DNA of 64,000 nucleotides from Liolophura sinensis (Eukaryota; Mollusca; Polyplacophora; Chitonida; Chitonidae), in assembly GCF_032854445.1 (NCBI RefSeq), contig NC_088300.1, forward strand, positions 69,786,984 to 69,850,983, given 5' to 3'. Shown here piece by piece: positions 38,814 to 52,225 of the stretch. The translations under genes and the position numbers were made by a program. Position 1 is the stretch's first letter, and each line of letters begins with the position of its first letter. The notes below the pieces were generated by a model. It worked only from the letters and a program-made list of their open reading frames with translations, was not told where the DNA came from and did not search any database.

Positions 38814-40699
38814 GCGTGAAAGTCAGCCATTTCTTATGTTTAAAGGTGGATGTTGACCTCATTCAGTTTAAAAATACATCTGTTTTGTTTTTTACCTGGA
38901 ATTTCTACTGATTTGTGTACATATGATCTTTTTGAAATCCTCTCATCTTTGTTTTCTTTCTTTACATATTATCCCAGTGCTGTCGTTTGTGTACGAATCA
39001 AATATATGTGCGCCAATAAATGATCCACGTTGAATATTATCTCAGTTTTCTTCCTAGTTTCTGCCATGATGTGGCGTGCCCTATGTGCATGATAACATGA
39101 CTGTTACATCGTAAACATAAACCTTGAAAAGTTGCGCATGAAACGTAACATTACACAAAGGAAACATTCGAAACTGATATCTAGTGCTGTTGACTTAAAC
39201 CCTTATTGTACAAACAGGACTGCCATGCCCGGAGCCCAACCCCAAGCTTACTTTAAGTGGCAGTTGTACATAGTGCTTGAAAGGTACGAGTAACGCTTGA
39301 CACTCATAATGAAAATTATTGCTTGATGAAACAACATGAGATTCTCACGCAGTCGAGTACCAATGATTATGCACAGCATGTGGTACAGTTTCCACACCAT
39401 TTCGCCTCGCACAACAGGTAGCAGGTTCGCTTCCGTTTTGAACAAAATTTAGCGCTTGATCTGTGTCCACATCTGAATTTAGAAGGATGGAGAGAAAATC
39501 CTGCGATTTAAAGTACACCGAGAATTTGTATATGCTGACGTTTCCGAGAACCTATCAAAAGCCATGTGTGGAGTAGTTCCCTTTCTCAAACGTTGGTCTC
39601 CCTTAATATGGAAGACGAGTTTAAGCAGAATGTTGACACTCAAGCTGAAATATTTGAAACAAGTGTAAAATTCAAATGCATCCATGCATGTGATAAGGCA
39701 ATTACGGATATGAACTGATCTCCTTTGTAAACGACATATTCCCAATATGCTGTATCCTGTGCCAACAATTTACTTCTTGTAGAAAAGCAACAATGTGCAC
39801 GCGAGATATAATACAAACGTACTATGTGCACTGTCACCATACACGAAACCTAATGAAAAGTGTAAATAGGTCGCTAAGGTAAACACAACGTACACATATG
39901 TATTGTGGAAGAAGTGTACCATGCAAGTGGTGAAAATTATGTCTGACAAGGTTTCTTTCATCGAAAAATGGTGTGTGCAGCCAACATCTCTCCAACTCGC
40001 TTCTTGCTGACAAACTAAATTGTCTCCCACCGTTTTGGTGTATGTATATGTATATGGTAGACTTCCCACTGGAAAGAAGTGACAGTGACAAACTATGTTG
40101 AGTGAAATGCAAATTTCAACGCATTCTACTTAAACAAATGACGCGTGTAGCTGTACGATTAGGGGAAAATAGACTTACCGAGGTAAAAAATATTTAATTT
40201 GTACACCGTGAACAATGTTATCTTTCTGACAGCGGCGTCTTGTACTGACAATGAGTGCCTTATACAAAGCCCTTTACATTTCCAGGCCCATATACAGCCT
40301 AGTTCATTCTGCCGTCTTTAAAGAAGCTGACTATGATTCCTTCTCACCTCCGGCGGCCTTTTGTTTACGTGGTATCTTCCACACGACCTACAGATAACAA
40401 CACCAGCGGCATGGAGTGAAGCTGAGAGCTGAGTAAAGAACATCACGACTAATCCTATATTGCTTAACTGGATTATCGGAAAGTGAATAGAGCTCATAGA
40501 TTAACTCATATTTCTGCAGACTGTCTCTTTCAAACAATCTGGAGATGACATGAATTTCTGTTGGCCGTTGAAATACAACTCCAGCTAGGTTTAACGACGG
40601 GGGAACTTTTCCCCAGCGAGATATATATACCAGAATTTAGTCCACTCAACCTAAGTCCCAGTATTTACTGAAGCCAACAGTTCAACAAACATATCTATC

Positions 40700-42196
40700 A
40701 TGGCATCTTTACTTGCTAAGAAACTTTTTGATGACGACTCCTTCAATTTCCGCAGCCCACTTAAGCAATGTGATGATGCAGAGGAAGACAATAGCTTTTC
40801 CCCAATGATGGATTATTTTTCAACCAAGGGAAGCTCGTCCTTTGTGGCAGAAGACGAAGATTCCAGAGATAGTGGGATAGGCCTCGACGACAGTTTTAGC
40901 AACGATGACTGTCCGCTTTCCCTTCTTAGCAGACCTTTTGTACAGCTAAATAAGGTAACAATCACCTATTTTCTTCACCTCATTTCCCAGTTACTTTACT
41001 ACCTTATTCATTTTTAGTAGTCAGTTCCAGCATTTTCTGTAAAATCATTTTGGATAACAGTATTCATTGCATGATTTTCCAGCACACTGTAGCAATAAAT
41101 CATAACATTTTTTACGCCGCAGGTGTGCGAAGAAGGGAAAATCCACAGCCAAAACATTCGAAAGCGAAGCCGTTCTCAAAGCGACCAGGATGATTCACCT
41201 GTGCAGAAGAGAAAGAGACCCGACGCCATTCCCGAGCCAAGCAAATGTCCACTCAGGCTGTCCAATCTCCATTCGGAACATGAAATTAAAACTGCCCTAG
41301 ACAGAGGTAATTATCAAATCTCAGCTGAATTTTACTCATATATTTATAATAAACATTACAACCGCCAGTAAGCCTAAATGAAATCTGTCTAGTATATTTG
41401 TAAACGTATGCACGTTCATTTCTCCTCGGCAGTGTCGGAAAATCCAGACCTGATCAGTGACGGCAGCATGGCCTACTGTCTGCCAACTGTTCCAGGCAAG
41501 CATCAAGATCTCAAGTCCATCACGCCGGAAACTTTGGCGCGGCTTCAAAAGCACGAGTTTGATGACATAGTAGACATAAAATATAAAAATAAAAATCAAA
41601 TAAACAATTCCTCATTGTGGACTGCAGATATCCCTATGAGTTTCAAGGCGGCCACATCAAAGGAGCTGTCAACTATTACACCAAGGACAGTATTGTGGAA
41701 AACCTTATTTCCAAACCAGTCATTACCAGGAGTAGTGCAACGAAAAGAAGCATTCTAATATTTCACTGTGAATTTTCATCCCAAAGAGGTCCAAAAATGT
41801 CTCGATTTTTAAGGAGCCAAGACAGACAGATGAACAAGGATCGATATCCGCAGCTGTGTTATCCTGAGATTTACTTACTTCACGGCGGATACAAAAACTT
41901 CTTTGAGAAAGAAAAGGTAGGCGCATAAGCATTTTGTTGATATAGGCTTTTGGTAACCAGCAAGACTATATGCAAAAGTAATCACCAGAAACTTTGAGTC
42001 CGTGTACTTGGTATTATGCACAGGCACAATTCAGTGATGTTGTTTATTTTTTTCTTTCTAGGAGCTCTGCACGCCACAGACCTATCTGCCGATGCACCAT
42101 GAAGATTTCAAGAAGGACATGCGAACATTTCGTTGCCAGTCTAAGAGCTGGGCTGGGGAAAAGAAGAGTCGTTCTGCGTTGAGATTATTCCTTTAG
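40700..42196 (+). pseudogene. cdc25: Copy 13: CDC25 copy broken by an AT-rich insertion
   Basis: Exons: 40700-40954, 41123-41306, 41433-41916, 42062-42196. In exon 3 a single G after Asp194 is replaced by 30 A/T-rich bases (41576-41605), a net gain of 29 that shifts the frame. Translation would end at 41756-41758, and Cys249 is never read. It also has P76L in exon 1 (cttcttagc) and V159M. The sequence beyond the insertion would still encode the catalytic loop in another frame. Promoter, splice sites and AATAAA (42398-42403) remain. Copy 15 has the same insertion. Confidence 0.92.
41576..41605. other. 30-base AT-rich insertion in copy 13 exon 3
   Basis: It replaces one G in gtagacGaattcctc. 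The only G/C bases are two C's, and the sequence is made of ataaa, tataaaaataaaa and tcaaataaac pieces. No target-site duplication or terminal repeat is obvious, which fits filler DNA at a repaired break, or slippage, better than a transposon. A SINE poly(A/T) tail fragment is another possibility. Confidence 0.8.
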
Positions 42197-44082
42197 GCGT
42201 GAAAGTCAGCCATTTCTTATGTTTAAAGGTGGATGTTGACCTCATTCAGTTTAAAAATACATCTGTTTTGTTTTTTACCTGGAATTTCTACTGATTTGTG
42301 TACATATGTTCTTTTTGAAATCCTCTCATCTTTGTTTTCTTTCTTTACATATTATCCCAGTGCTGTCGTTTGTGTACGAATCAAATATATGTGCGCCAAT
42401 AAATGATCCACGTTGAATATTATCTCAGTTTTCTTCCTAGTTTCTGCCATGATGTGGCGTGCCCTATGTGCATGATAACATGACTGTTACATCGTAAACA
42501 TAAACCTTGAAAAGTTGCGCATGAAACGTAACATTACACAAAGGAAACATTCGAAACTGATATCTAGTGCTGTTGACTTAAACCCTTATTGTACAAACAG
42601 GACTGCCATGCCCGGAGCCCAACCCCAAGCTTACTTTAAGTGGCAGTTGTACATAGTGCTTGAAAGGTACGAGTAACGCTTGACACTCATAATGAAAATT
42701 ATTGCTTGATGAAACAACATGAGATTCTCACGCAGTCGAGTACCAATGATTATGCACAGCATGTGGTACAGTTTCCACACCATTTCGCCTCGCACAACAG
42801 GTAGCAGGTTCGCTTCCGTTTTGAACAAAATTTAGCGCTTGATCTGTGTCCACATCTGAATTTAGAAGGATGGAGAGAAAATCCTGAGATTTAAAGTACA
42901 CCGAGAATTTGTATATGCTGACGTTTCCGAGAACCTATCAAAAGCCATGTGTGGAGTAGTTCCCTTTCTCAAACGTTGGTCTCCCTTAATATGGAAGACG
43001 AGTTTAAGCAGAATGTTGACACTCAAGCTGAAATATTTGAAACAAGTGTAAAATTCAAATGCATCCATGCATGTGATAAGGCAATTACGGATATGAACTG
43101 ATCTCCTTTGTAAACGACATATTCCCAATATGCTGTATCCTGTGCCAACAATTTACTTCTTGTAGAAAAGCAACAATGTGCACGCGAGATATAATACAAA
43201 CGTACTATGTGCACTGTCACCATACACGAAACCTAATGAAAAGTGTAAATAGGTCGCTAAGGTAAACACAACGTACACATATGTATTGTGGAAGAAGTGT
43301 ACCATGCAAGTGGTGAAAATTATGTCTGACAAGGTTTCTTTCATCGAAAAATGGTGTGTGCAGCCAACATCTCTCCAACTCGCTTCTTGCTGACAAACTA
43401 AATTGTCTCCCACCGTTTTGGTGTATGTATATGTATATGGTAGACTTCCCACTGGAAAGAAGTGACAGTGACAAACTATGTTGAGTGAAATGCAAATTTC
43501 AACGCATTCTACTTAAACAAATGACGCGTGTAGCTGTACGATTAGGGGAAAATAGACTTACCGAGGTAAAAAATATTTAATTTGTACACCGTGAACAATG
43601 TTATCTTTCTGACAGCGGCGTCTTGTACTGACAATGAGTGCCTTATACAAAGCCCTTTACATTTCCAGGCCCATATACAGCCTAGTTCATTCTGCCGTCT
43701 TTAAAGAAGCTGACTATGATTCCTTCTCACCTCCGGCGGCCTTTTGTTTACGTGGTATCTTCCACACGACCTACAGATAACAACACCAGCGGCATGGAGT
43801 GAAGCTGAGAGCTGAGTAAAGAACATCACGACTAATCCTATATTGCTTAACTGGATTATCGGAAAGTGAATAGAGCTCATAGATTAACTCATATTTCTGC
43901 AGACTGTCTCTTTCAAACAATCTGGAGATGACATGAATTTCTGTTGGCCGTTGAAATACAACTCCAGCTAGGTTTAACGACGGGGGAACTTTTCCCCAGC
44001 GAGATATATATACCAGAATTTAGTCCACTCAACCTAAGTCCCAGTATTTACTGAAGCCAACAGTTCAACAAACATATCTATC

Positions 44083-44511
44083 ATGGCATCTTTACTTGCT
44101 AAGAAACTTTTTGATGACGACTCCTTCAATTTCCGCAGCCCACTTAAGCAATGTGATGATGCAGAGGAAGACAATAGCTTTTCCCCAATGATGGATTATT
44201 TTTCAACCAAGGGAAGCTCGTCCTTTGTGGCAGAAGACGAAGATTCCAGAGATAGTGGGATAGGCCTCGACGACAGTTTTAGCAACGATGACTGTCCGCT
44301 TTCCCTTCCTAGCAGACCTTTTGTACAGCTAAATAAGGTAACAATCACCTATTTTCTTCACCTCATTTCCCAGTTACTTTACTACCTTATTCATTTTTAG
44401 TAGTCAGTTCCAGCATTTTCTGTAAAATCATTTTGGATAACAGTATTCATTGCATGATTTTCCAGTACACTGTAGCAATAAATCATAACATTTTTTACGC
44501 CGCAGGTGTGC
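44083..44511 (+). pseudogene. cdc25: Copy 14: truncated CDC25 copy, exon 1 only
   Basis: Exon 1 (44083-44337) and intron 1 (44338-44505, acceptor intact) are complete. Exon 2 stops after six bases (gtgtgc) and joins spacer sequence at ctttgtaaacgac. Compared with copy 2 this removes 1,948 bp, equivalent to 4240-6187: the rest of exon 2, exons 3-4, the poly(A) signal and about 700 bp of spacer. One C is shared at the junction, as in end-joining. The promoter (TATA at 44005-44012) is intact and, with no terminator of its own, transcription could run into copy 15. Confidence 0.93.
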
Positions 44512-44512
44512 C
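44511..44512. other. Deletion junction of copy 14
   Basis: Exon 2 sequence (gtgtgc) meets spacer sequence (ctttgtaaacg) with one base of ambiguity. The spacer beyond it carries cgaaaTct, a variant otherwise seen only after copy 16, and a private tatggtGgac. The right-hand partner was therefore probably not the adjoining spacer of copy 13. Confidence 0.85.
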
Positions 44513-45488
44513 TTTGTAAACGACATATTCCCAATATGCTGTATCCTGTGCCAACAATTTACTTCTTGTAGAAAAGCAACAATGTGCACGCGAGATATAA
44601 TACAAACGTACTATGTGCACTGTCACCATACACGAAATCTAATGAAAAGTGTAAATAGGTCGCTAAGGTAAACACAACGTACACATATGTATTGTGGAAG
44701 AAGTGTACCATGCAAGTGGTGAAAATTATGTCTGACAAGGTTTCTTTCATCGAAAAATGGTGTGTGCAGCCAACATCTCTCCAACTCGCTTCTTGCTGAC
44801 AAACTAAATTGTCTCCCACCGTTTTGGTGTATGTATATGTATATGGTGGACTTCCCACTGGAAAGAAGTGACAGTGACAAACTATGTTGAGTGAAATGCA
44901 AATTTCAACGCATTCTACTTAAACAAATGACGCGTGTAGCTGTACGATTAGGGGAAAATAGACTTACCGAGGTAAAAAATATTTAATTTGTACACCGTGA
45001 ACAATGTTATCTTTCTGACAGCGGCGTCTTGTACTGACAATGAGTGCCTTATACAAAGCCCTTTACATTTCCAGGCCCATATACAGCCTAGTTCATTCTG
45101 CCGTCTTTAAAGAAGCTGACTATGATTCCTTCTCACCTCCGGCGGCCTTTTGTTTACGTGGTATCTTCCACACGACCTACAGATAACAACACCAGCGGCA
45201 TGGAGTGAAGCTGAGAGCTGAGTAAAGAACATCACGACTAATCCTATATTGCTTAACTGGATTATCGGAAAGTGAATAGAGCTCATAGATTAACTCATAT
45301 TTCTGCAGACTGTCTCTTTCAAACAATCTGGAGATGACATGAATTTCTGTTGGCCGTTGAAATACAACTCCAGCTAGGTTTAACGACGGGGGAACTTTTC
45401 CCCAGCGAGATATATATACCAGAATTTAGTCCACTCAACCTAAGTCCCAGTATTTACTGAAGCCAACAGTTCAACAAACATATCTATC

Positions 45489-46985
45489 ATGGCATCTTTA
45501 CTTGCTAAGAAACTTTTTGATGACGACTCCTTCAATTTCCGCAGCCCACTTAAGCAATGTGATGATGCAGAGGAAGACAATAGCTTTTCCCCAATGATGG
45601 ATTATTTTTCAACCAAGGGAAGCTCGTCCTTTGTGGCAGAAGACGAAGATTCCAGAGATAGTGGGATAGGCCTCGACGACAGTTTTAGCAACGATGACTG
45701 TCCGCTTTCCCTTCCTAGCAGACCTTTTGTACAGCTAAATAAGGTAACAATCACCTATTTTCTTCACCTCATTTCCCAGTTACTTTACTACCTTATTCAT
45801 TTTTAGTAGTCAGTTCCAGCATTTTCTGTAAAATCATTTTGGATAACAGTATTCATTGCATGATTTTCCAGTACACTGTGGCAATAAATCATAACATTTT
45901 TTACGCCGCAGGTGTGCGAAGAAGGGAAAATCCACAGCCAAAACATTCGAAAGCGAAGCCGTTCTCAAAGCGACCAGGATGATTCACCTGTGCAGAAGAG
46001 AAAGAGACCCGACGCCATTCCCGAGCCAAGCAAATGTCCACTCAGGCTGTCCAATCTCCATTCGGAACATGAAATTAAAACTGCCCTAGACAGAGGTAAT
46101 TATCAAATCTCAGCTGAATTTTACTCATATATTTATAATAAACATTACAACCGCCAGTAAGCCTAAATGAAATCTGTCTAGTATATTTGTAAACGTATGC
46201 ACGTTCATTTCTCCTCGGCAGTGTCGGAAAATCCAGACCTGATCAGTGACGGCAGCGTGGCCTACTGTCTGCCAACTGTTCCAGGCAAGCATCAAGATCT
46301 CAAGTCCATCACGCCGGAAACTTTGGCGCGGCTTCAAAAGCACGAGTTTGATGACATAGTAGACATCAAATATAAAAATAAAAATCAAATAAACAATTCC
46401 TCATTGTGGACTGCAGATATCCCTATGAGTTTCAAGGCGGCCACATCAAAGGAGCTGTCAACTATTACACCAAGGACAGTATTGTGGAAAACCTTATTTC
46501 CAAACCAGTCATTACCAGGAGTAGTGCAACGAAAAGAAGCATTCTAATATTTCACTGTGAATTTTCATCCCAAAGAGGTCCAAAAATGTCTCGATTTTTA
46601 AGGAGCCAAGACAGACAGATGAACAAGGATCGATATCCGCAGCTGTGTTATCCTGAGATTTACTTACTTCACGGCGGATACAAAAACTTCTTTGAGAAAG
46701 AAAAGGTAGGCGCATAAGCATTTTGTTGATATAGGCTTTTGGTAACCAGCAAGACTATATGCAAAAGTAATCACCAGAAACTTTGAGTCCGTGTACTTGG
46801 TATTATGCACAGGCACAATTCAGTGATGTTGTTTATTTTTTTCTTTCTAGGAGCTCTGCACGCCACAGACCTATCTGCCGATGCACCATGAAGATTTCAA
46901 GAAGGACATGCGAACATTTCGTTGCCAGTCTAAGAGCTGGGCTGGGGAAAAGAAGAGTCGTTCTGCGTTGAGATTATTCCTTTAG
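45489..46985 (+). pseudogene. cdc25: Copy 15: CDC25 copy with the same AT-rich insertion
   Basis: Exons: 45489-45743, 45912-46095, 46222-46705, 46851-46985. Exon 3 has the 30-for-1 replacement seen in copy 13, at 46365-46394, with one base different (atcaaat versus ataaaat). The frame breaks after Asp194 and stops at 46545-46547. It lacks the P76L and V159M of copy 13, so the two copies are related but not identical. An intron 1 change (cactgtGgca) is private. AATAAA is at 47187-47192. The spacer that follows has the gcggCctctt marker. Confidence 0.92.
46365..46394. other. 30-base AT-rich insertion in copy 15 exon 3
   Basis: The same insertion as in copy 13 at the identical site, with a C for A at its third base. 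One origin followed by duplication or gene conversion is the simplest explanation. Confidence 0.8.
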
Positions 46986-48871
46986 GCGTGAAAGTCAGCC
47001 ATTTCTTATGTTTAAAGGTGGATGTTGACCTCATTCAGTTTAAAAATACATCTGTTTTGTTTTTTACCTGGAATTTCTACTGATTTGTGTACATATGATC
47101 TTTTTGAAATCCTCTCATCTTTGTTTTCTTTCTTTACATATTATCCCAGTGCTGTCGTTTGTGTACGAATCAAATATATGTGCGCCAATAAATGATCCAC
47201 GTTGAATATTATCTCAGTTTTCTTCCTAGTTTCTGCCATGATGTGGCGTGCCCTATGTGCATGATAACATGACTGTTACATCGTAAACATAAACCTTGAA
47301 AAGTTGCGCATGAAACGTAACATTACACAAAGGAAACATTCGAAACTGATATCTAGTGCTGTTGACTTAAACCCTTATTGTACAAACAGGACTGCCATGC
47401 CCGGAGCCCAACCCCAAGCTTACTTTAAGTGGCAGTTGTACATAGTGCTTGAAAGGTACGAGTAACGCTTGACACTCATAATGAAAATTATTGCTTGATG
47501 AAACAACATGAGATTCTCACGCAGTCGAGTACCAATGATTATGCACAGCATGTGGTACAGTTTCCACACCATTTCGCCTCGCACAACAGGTAGCAGGTTC
47601 GCTTCCGTTTTGAACAAAATTTAGCGCTTGATCTGTGTCCACATCTGAATTTAGAAGGATGGAGAGAAAATCCTGCGATTTAAAGTACACCGAGAATTTG
47701 TATATGCTGACGTTTCCGAGAACCTATCAAAAGCCATGTGTGGAGTAGTTCCCTTTCTCAAACGTTGGTCTCCCTTAATATGGAAGACGAGTTTAAGCAG
47801 AATGTTGACACTCAAGCTGAAATATTTGAAACAAGTGTAAAATTCAAATGCATCCATGCGTGTGATAAGGCAATTACGGATATGAACTGATCTCCTTTGT
47901 AAACGACATATTCCCAATATGCTGTATCCTGTGCCAACAATTTACTTCTTGTAGAAAAGCAACAATGTGCACGCGAGATATAATACAAACGTACTATGTG
48001 CACTGTCACCATACACGAAACCTAATGAAAAGTGTAAATAGGTCGCTAAGGTAAACACAACGTACACATATGTATTGTGGAAGAAGTGTACCATGCAAGT
48101 GGTGAAAATTATGTCTGACAAGGTTTCTTTCATCGAAAAATGGTGTGTGCAGCCAACATCTCTCCAACTCGCTTCTTGCTGACAAACTAAATTGTCTCCC
48201 ACCGTTTTGGTGTATGTATATGTATATGGTAGACTTCCCACTGGAAAGAAGTGACAGTGACAAACTATGTTGAGTGAAATGCAAATTTCAACGCATTCTA
48301 CTTAAACAAATGACGCGTGTAGCTGTACGATTAGGGGAAAATAGACTTACCGAGGTAAAAAATATTTAATTTGTACACCGTGAACAATGTTATCTTTCTG
48401 ACAGCGGCCTCTTGTACTGACAATGAGTGCCTTATACAAAGCCCTTTACATTTCCAGGCCCATATACAGCCTAGTTCATTCTGCCGTCTTTAAAGAAGCT
48501 GACTATGATTCCTTCTCACCTCCGGCGGCCTTTTGTTTACGTGGTATCTTCCACACGACCTACAGATAACAACACCAGCGGCATGGAGTGAAGCTGAGAG
48601 CTGAGTAAAGAACATCACGACTAATCCTATATTGCTTAACTGGATTATCGGAAAGTGAATAGAGCTCATAGATTAACTCATATTTCTGCAGACTGTCTCT
48701 TTCAAACAATCTGGAGATGACATGAATTTCTGTTGGCCGTTGAAATACAACTCCAGCTAGGTTTAACGACGGGGGAACTTTTCCCCAGCGAGATATATAT
48801 ACCAGAATTTAGTCCACTCAACCTAAGTCCCAGTATTTACTGAAGCCAACAGTTCAACAAACATATCTATC

Positions 48872-50339
48872 ATGGCATCTTTACTTGCTAAGAAACTTTT
48901 TGATGACGACTCCTTCAATTTCCGCAGCCCACTTAAGCAATGTGATGATGCAGAGGAAGACAATAGCTTTTCCCCAATGATGGATTATTTTTCAACCAAG
49001 GGAAGCTCGTCCTTTGTGGCAGAAGACGAAGATTCCAGAGATAGTGGGATAGGCCTCGACGACAGTTTTAGCAACGATGACTGTCCGCTTTCCCTTCCTA
49101 GCAGACCTTTTGTACAGCTAAATAAGGTAACAATCACCTATTTTCTTCACCTCATTTCCCAGTTACTTTACTACCTTATTCATTTTTAGTAGTCAGTTCC
49201 AGCATTTTCTGTAAAATCATTTTGGATAACAGTATTCATTGCATGATTTTCCAGTACACTGTAGCAATAAATCATAACATTTTTTACGCCGCAGGTGTGC
49301 GAAGAAGGGAAAATCCACAGCCAAAACATTCGAAAGCGAAGCCGTTCTCAAAGCGACCAGGATGATTCACCTGTGCAGAAGAGAAAGAGACCCGACGCCA
49401 TTCCCGAGCCAAGCAAATGTCCACTCAGGCTGTCCAATCTCCATTCGGAACATGAAATTAAAACTGCCCTAGATAGAGGTAATTATCAAATCTCAGCTGA
49501 ATTTTACTCATATATTTATAATAAACATTACAACCGCCAGTAAGCCTAAATGAAATCTGTCTAGTATATTTGTAAACGTATGCACGTTCATTTCTCCTCG
49601 GCAGTGTCGGAAAATCCAGACCTGATCAGTGACGGCAGCGTGGCCTACTGTCTGCCAACTGTTCCAGGCAAGCATCAAGATCTCAAGTCCATCACGCCGG
49701 AAACTTTGGCGCGGCTTCAAAAGCACGAGTTTGATGACATAGTAGACGAATTCCTCATTGTGGACTGCAGATATCCCTATGAGTTTCAAGGCGGCCACAT
49801 CAAAGGAGCTGTCAACTATTACACCAAGGACAGTATTGTGGAAAACCTTATTTCCAAACCAGTCATTACCAGGAGTAGTGCAACGAAAAGAAGCATTCTA
49901 ATATTTCACTGTGAATTTTCATCCCAAAGAGGTCCAAAAATGTCTCGATTTTTAAGGAGCCAAGACAGACAGATGAACAAGGATCGATATCCGCAGCTGT
50001 GTTATCCCGAGATTTACTTACTTCACGGCGGATACAAAAACTTCTTTGAGAAAGAAAAGGTAGGCGCATAAGCATTTTGTTGATATAGGCTTTTGGTAAC
50101 CAGCAAGACTATATGCAAAAGTAATCACCAGAAACTTTGAGTCCGTGTACTTGGTATTATGCACAGGCACAATTCAGTGATGTTGTTTATTTTTTTCTTT
50201 CTAGGAGCTCTGCACGCCACAGACCTATCTGCCGATGCACCATGAAGATTTCAAGAAGGACATGCGAACATTTCGTTGCCAGTCTAAGGGCTGGGCTGGG
50301 GAAAAGAAGAGTCGTTCAGCGTTGAGATTATTCCTTTAG
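48872..50339 (+). CDS. cdc25: Copy 16: CDC25-type phosphatase, S327G variant
   Basis: Exons: 48872-49126, 49295-49478, 49605-50059, 50205-50339. The frame is intact. Ser327 in the KSWAGEK tail is Gly (aag ggc tgg). This conserved C-terminal segment of animal CDC25s has been linked to CDK/cyclin substrate recognition, so the change could matter. Exon 2 has a silent gat for Asp145. The spacer after it has cgaaaTct, agccTtttac and, close to copy 17, actgaaAcc, a set that recurs near copies 18-20. TATA box at 48794-48801; AATAAA at 50541-50546. Confidence 0.92.
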
Positions 50340-52225
50340 GCGTGAAAGTCAGCCATTTCTTATGTTTAAAGGTGGATGTTGACCTCATTCAGTTTAAAAA
50401 TACATCTGTTTTGTTTTTTACCTGGAATTTCTACTGATTTGTGTACATATGATCTTTTTGAAATCCTCTCATCTTTGTTTTCTTTCTTTACATATTATCC
50501 CAGTGCTGTCGTTTGTGTACGAATCAAATATATGTGCGCCAATAAATGATCCACGTTGAATATTATCTCAGTTTTCTTCCTAGTTTCTGCCATGATGTGG
50601 CGTGCCCTATGTGCATGATAACATGACTGTTACATCGTAAACATAAACCTTGAAAAGTTGCGCATGAAACGTAACATTACACAAAGGAAACATTCGAAAC
50701 TGATATCTAGTGCTGTTGACTTAAACCCTTATTGTACAAACAGGACTGCCATGCCCGGAGCCCAACCCCAAGCTTACTTTAAGTGGCAGTTGTACATAGT
50801 GCTTGAAAGGTACGAGTAACGCTTGACACTCATAATGAAAATTATTGCTTGATGAAACAACATGAGATTCTCACGCAGTCGAGTACCAATGATTATGCAC
50901 AGTATGTGGTACAGTTTCCACACCATTTCGCCTCGCACAACAGGTAGCAGGTTCGCTTCCGTTTTGAACAAAATTTAGCGCTTGATCTGTGTCCACATCT
51001 GAATTTAGAAGGATGGAGAGAAAATCCTGCGATTTAAAGTACACCGAGAATTTGTATATGCTGACGTTTCCGAGAACCTATCAAAAGCCATGTGTGGAGT
51101 AGTTCCCTTTCTCAAACGTTGGTCTCCCTTAATATGGAAGACGAGTTTAAGCAGAATGTTGACACTCAAGCTGAAATATTTGAAACAAGTGTAAAATTCA
51201 AATGCATCCATGCATGTGATAAGGCAATTACGGATATGAACTGATCTCCTTTGTAAACGACATATTCCCAATATGCTGTATCCTGTGCCAACAATTTACT
51301 TCTTGTAGAAAAGCAACAATGTGCACGCGAGATATAATACAAACGTACTATGTGCACTGTCACCATACACGAAATCTAATGAAAAGTGTAAATAGGTCGC
51401 TAAGGTAAACACAACGTACACATATGTATTGTGGAAGAAGTGTACCATGCAAGTGGTGAAAATTATGTCTGACAAGGTTTCTTTCATCGAAAAATGGTGT
51501 GTGCAGCCAACATCTCTCCAACTCGCTTCTTGCTGACAAACTAAATTGTCTCCCACCGTTTTGGTGTATGTATATGTATATGGTAGACTTCCCACTGGAA
51601 AGAAGTGACAGTGACAAACTATGTTGAGTGAAATGCAAATTTCAACGCATTCTACTTAAACAAATGACGCGTGTAGCTGTACGATTAGGGGAAAATAGAC
51701 TTACCGAGGTAAAAAATATTTAATTTGTACACCGTGAACAATGTTATCTTTCTGACAGCGGCGTCTTGTACTGACAATGAGTGCCTTATACAAAGCCTTT
51801 TACATTTCCAGGCCCATATACAGCCTAGTTCATTCTGCCGTCTTTAAAGAAGCTGACTATGATTCCTTCTCACCTCCGGCGGCCTTTTGTTTACGTGGTA
51901 TCTTCCACACGACCTACAGATAACAACACCAGCGGCATGGAGTGAAGCTGAGAGCTGAGTAAAGAACATCACGACTAATCCTATATTGCTTAACTGGATT
52001 ATCGGAAAGTGAATAGAGCTCATAGATTAACTCATATTTCTGCAGACTGTCTCTTTCAAACAGTCTGGAGATGACATGAATTTCTGTTGGCCGTTGAAAT
52101 ACAACTCCAGCTAGGTTTAACGACGGGGGAACTTTTCCCCAGCGAGATATATATACCAGAATTTAGTCCACTCAACCTAAGTCCCAGTATTTACTGAAAC
52201 CAACAGTTCAACAAACATATCTATC

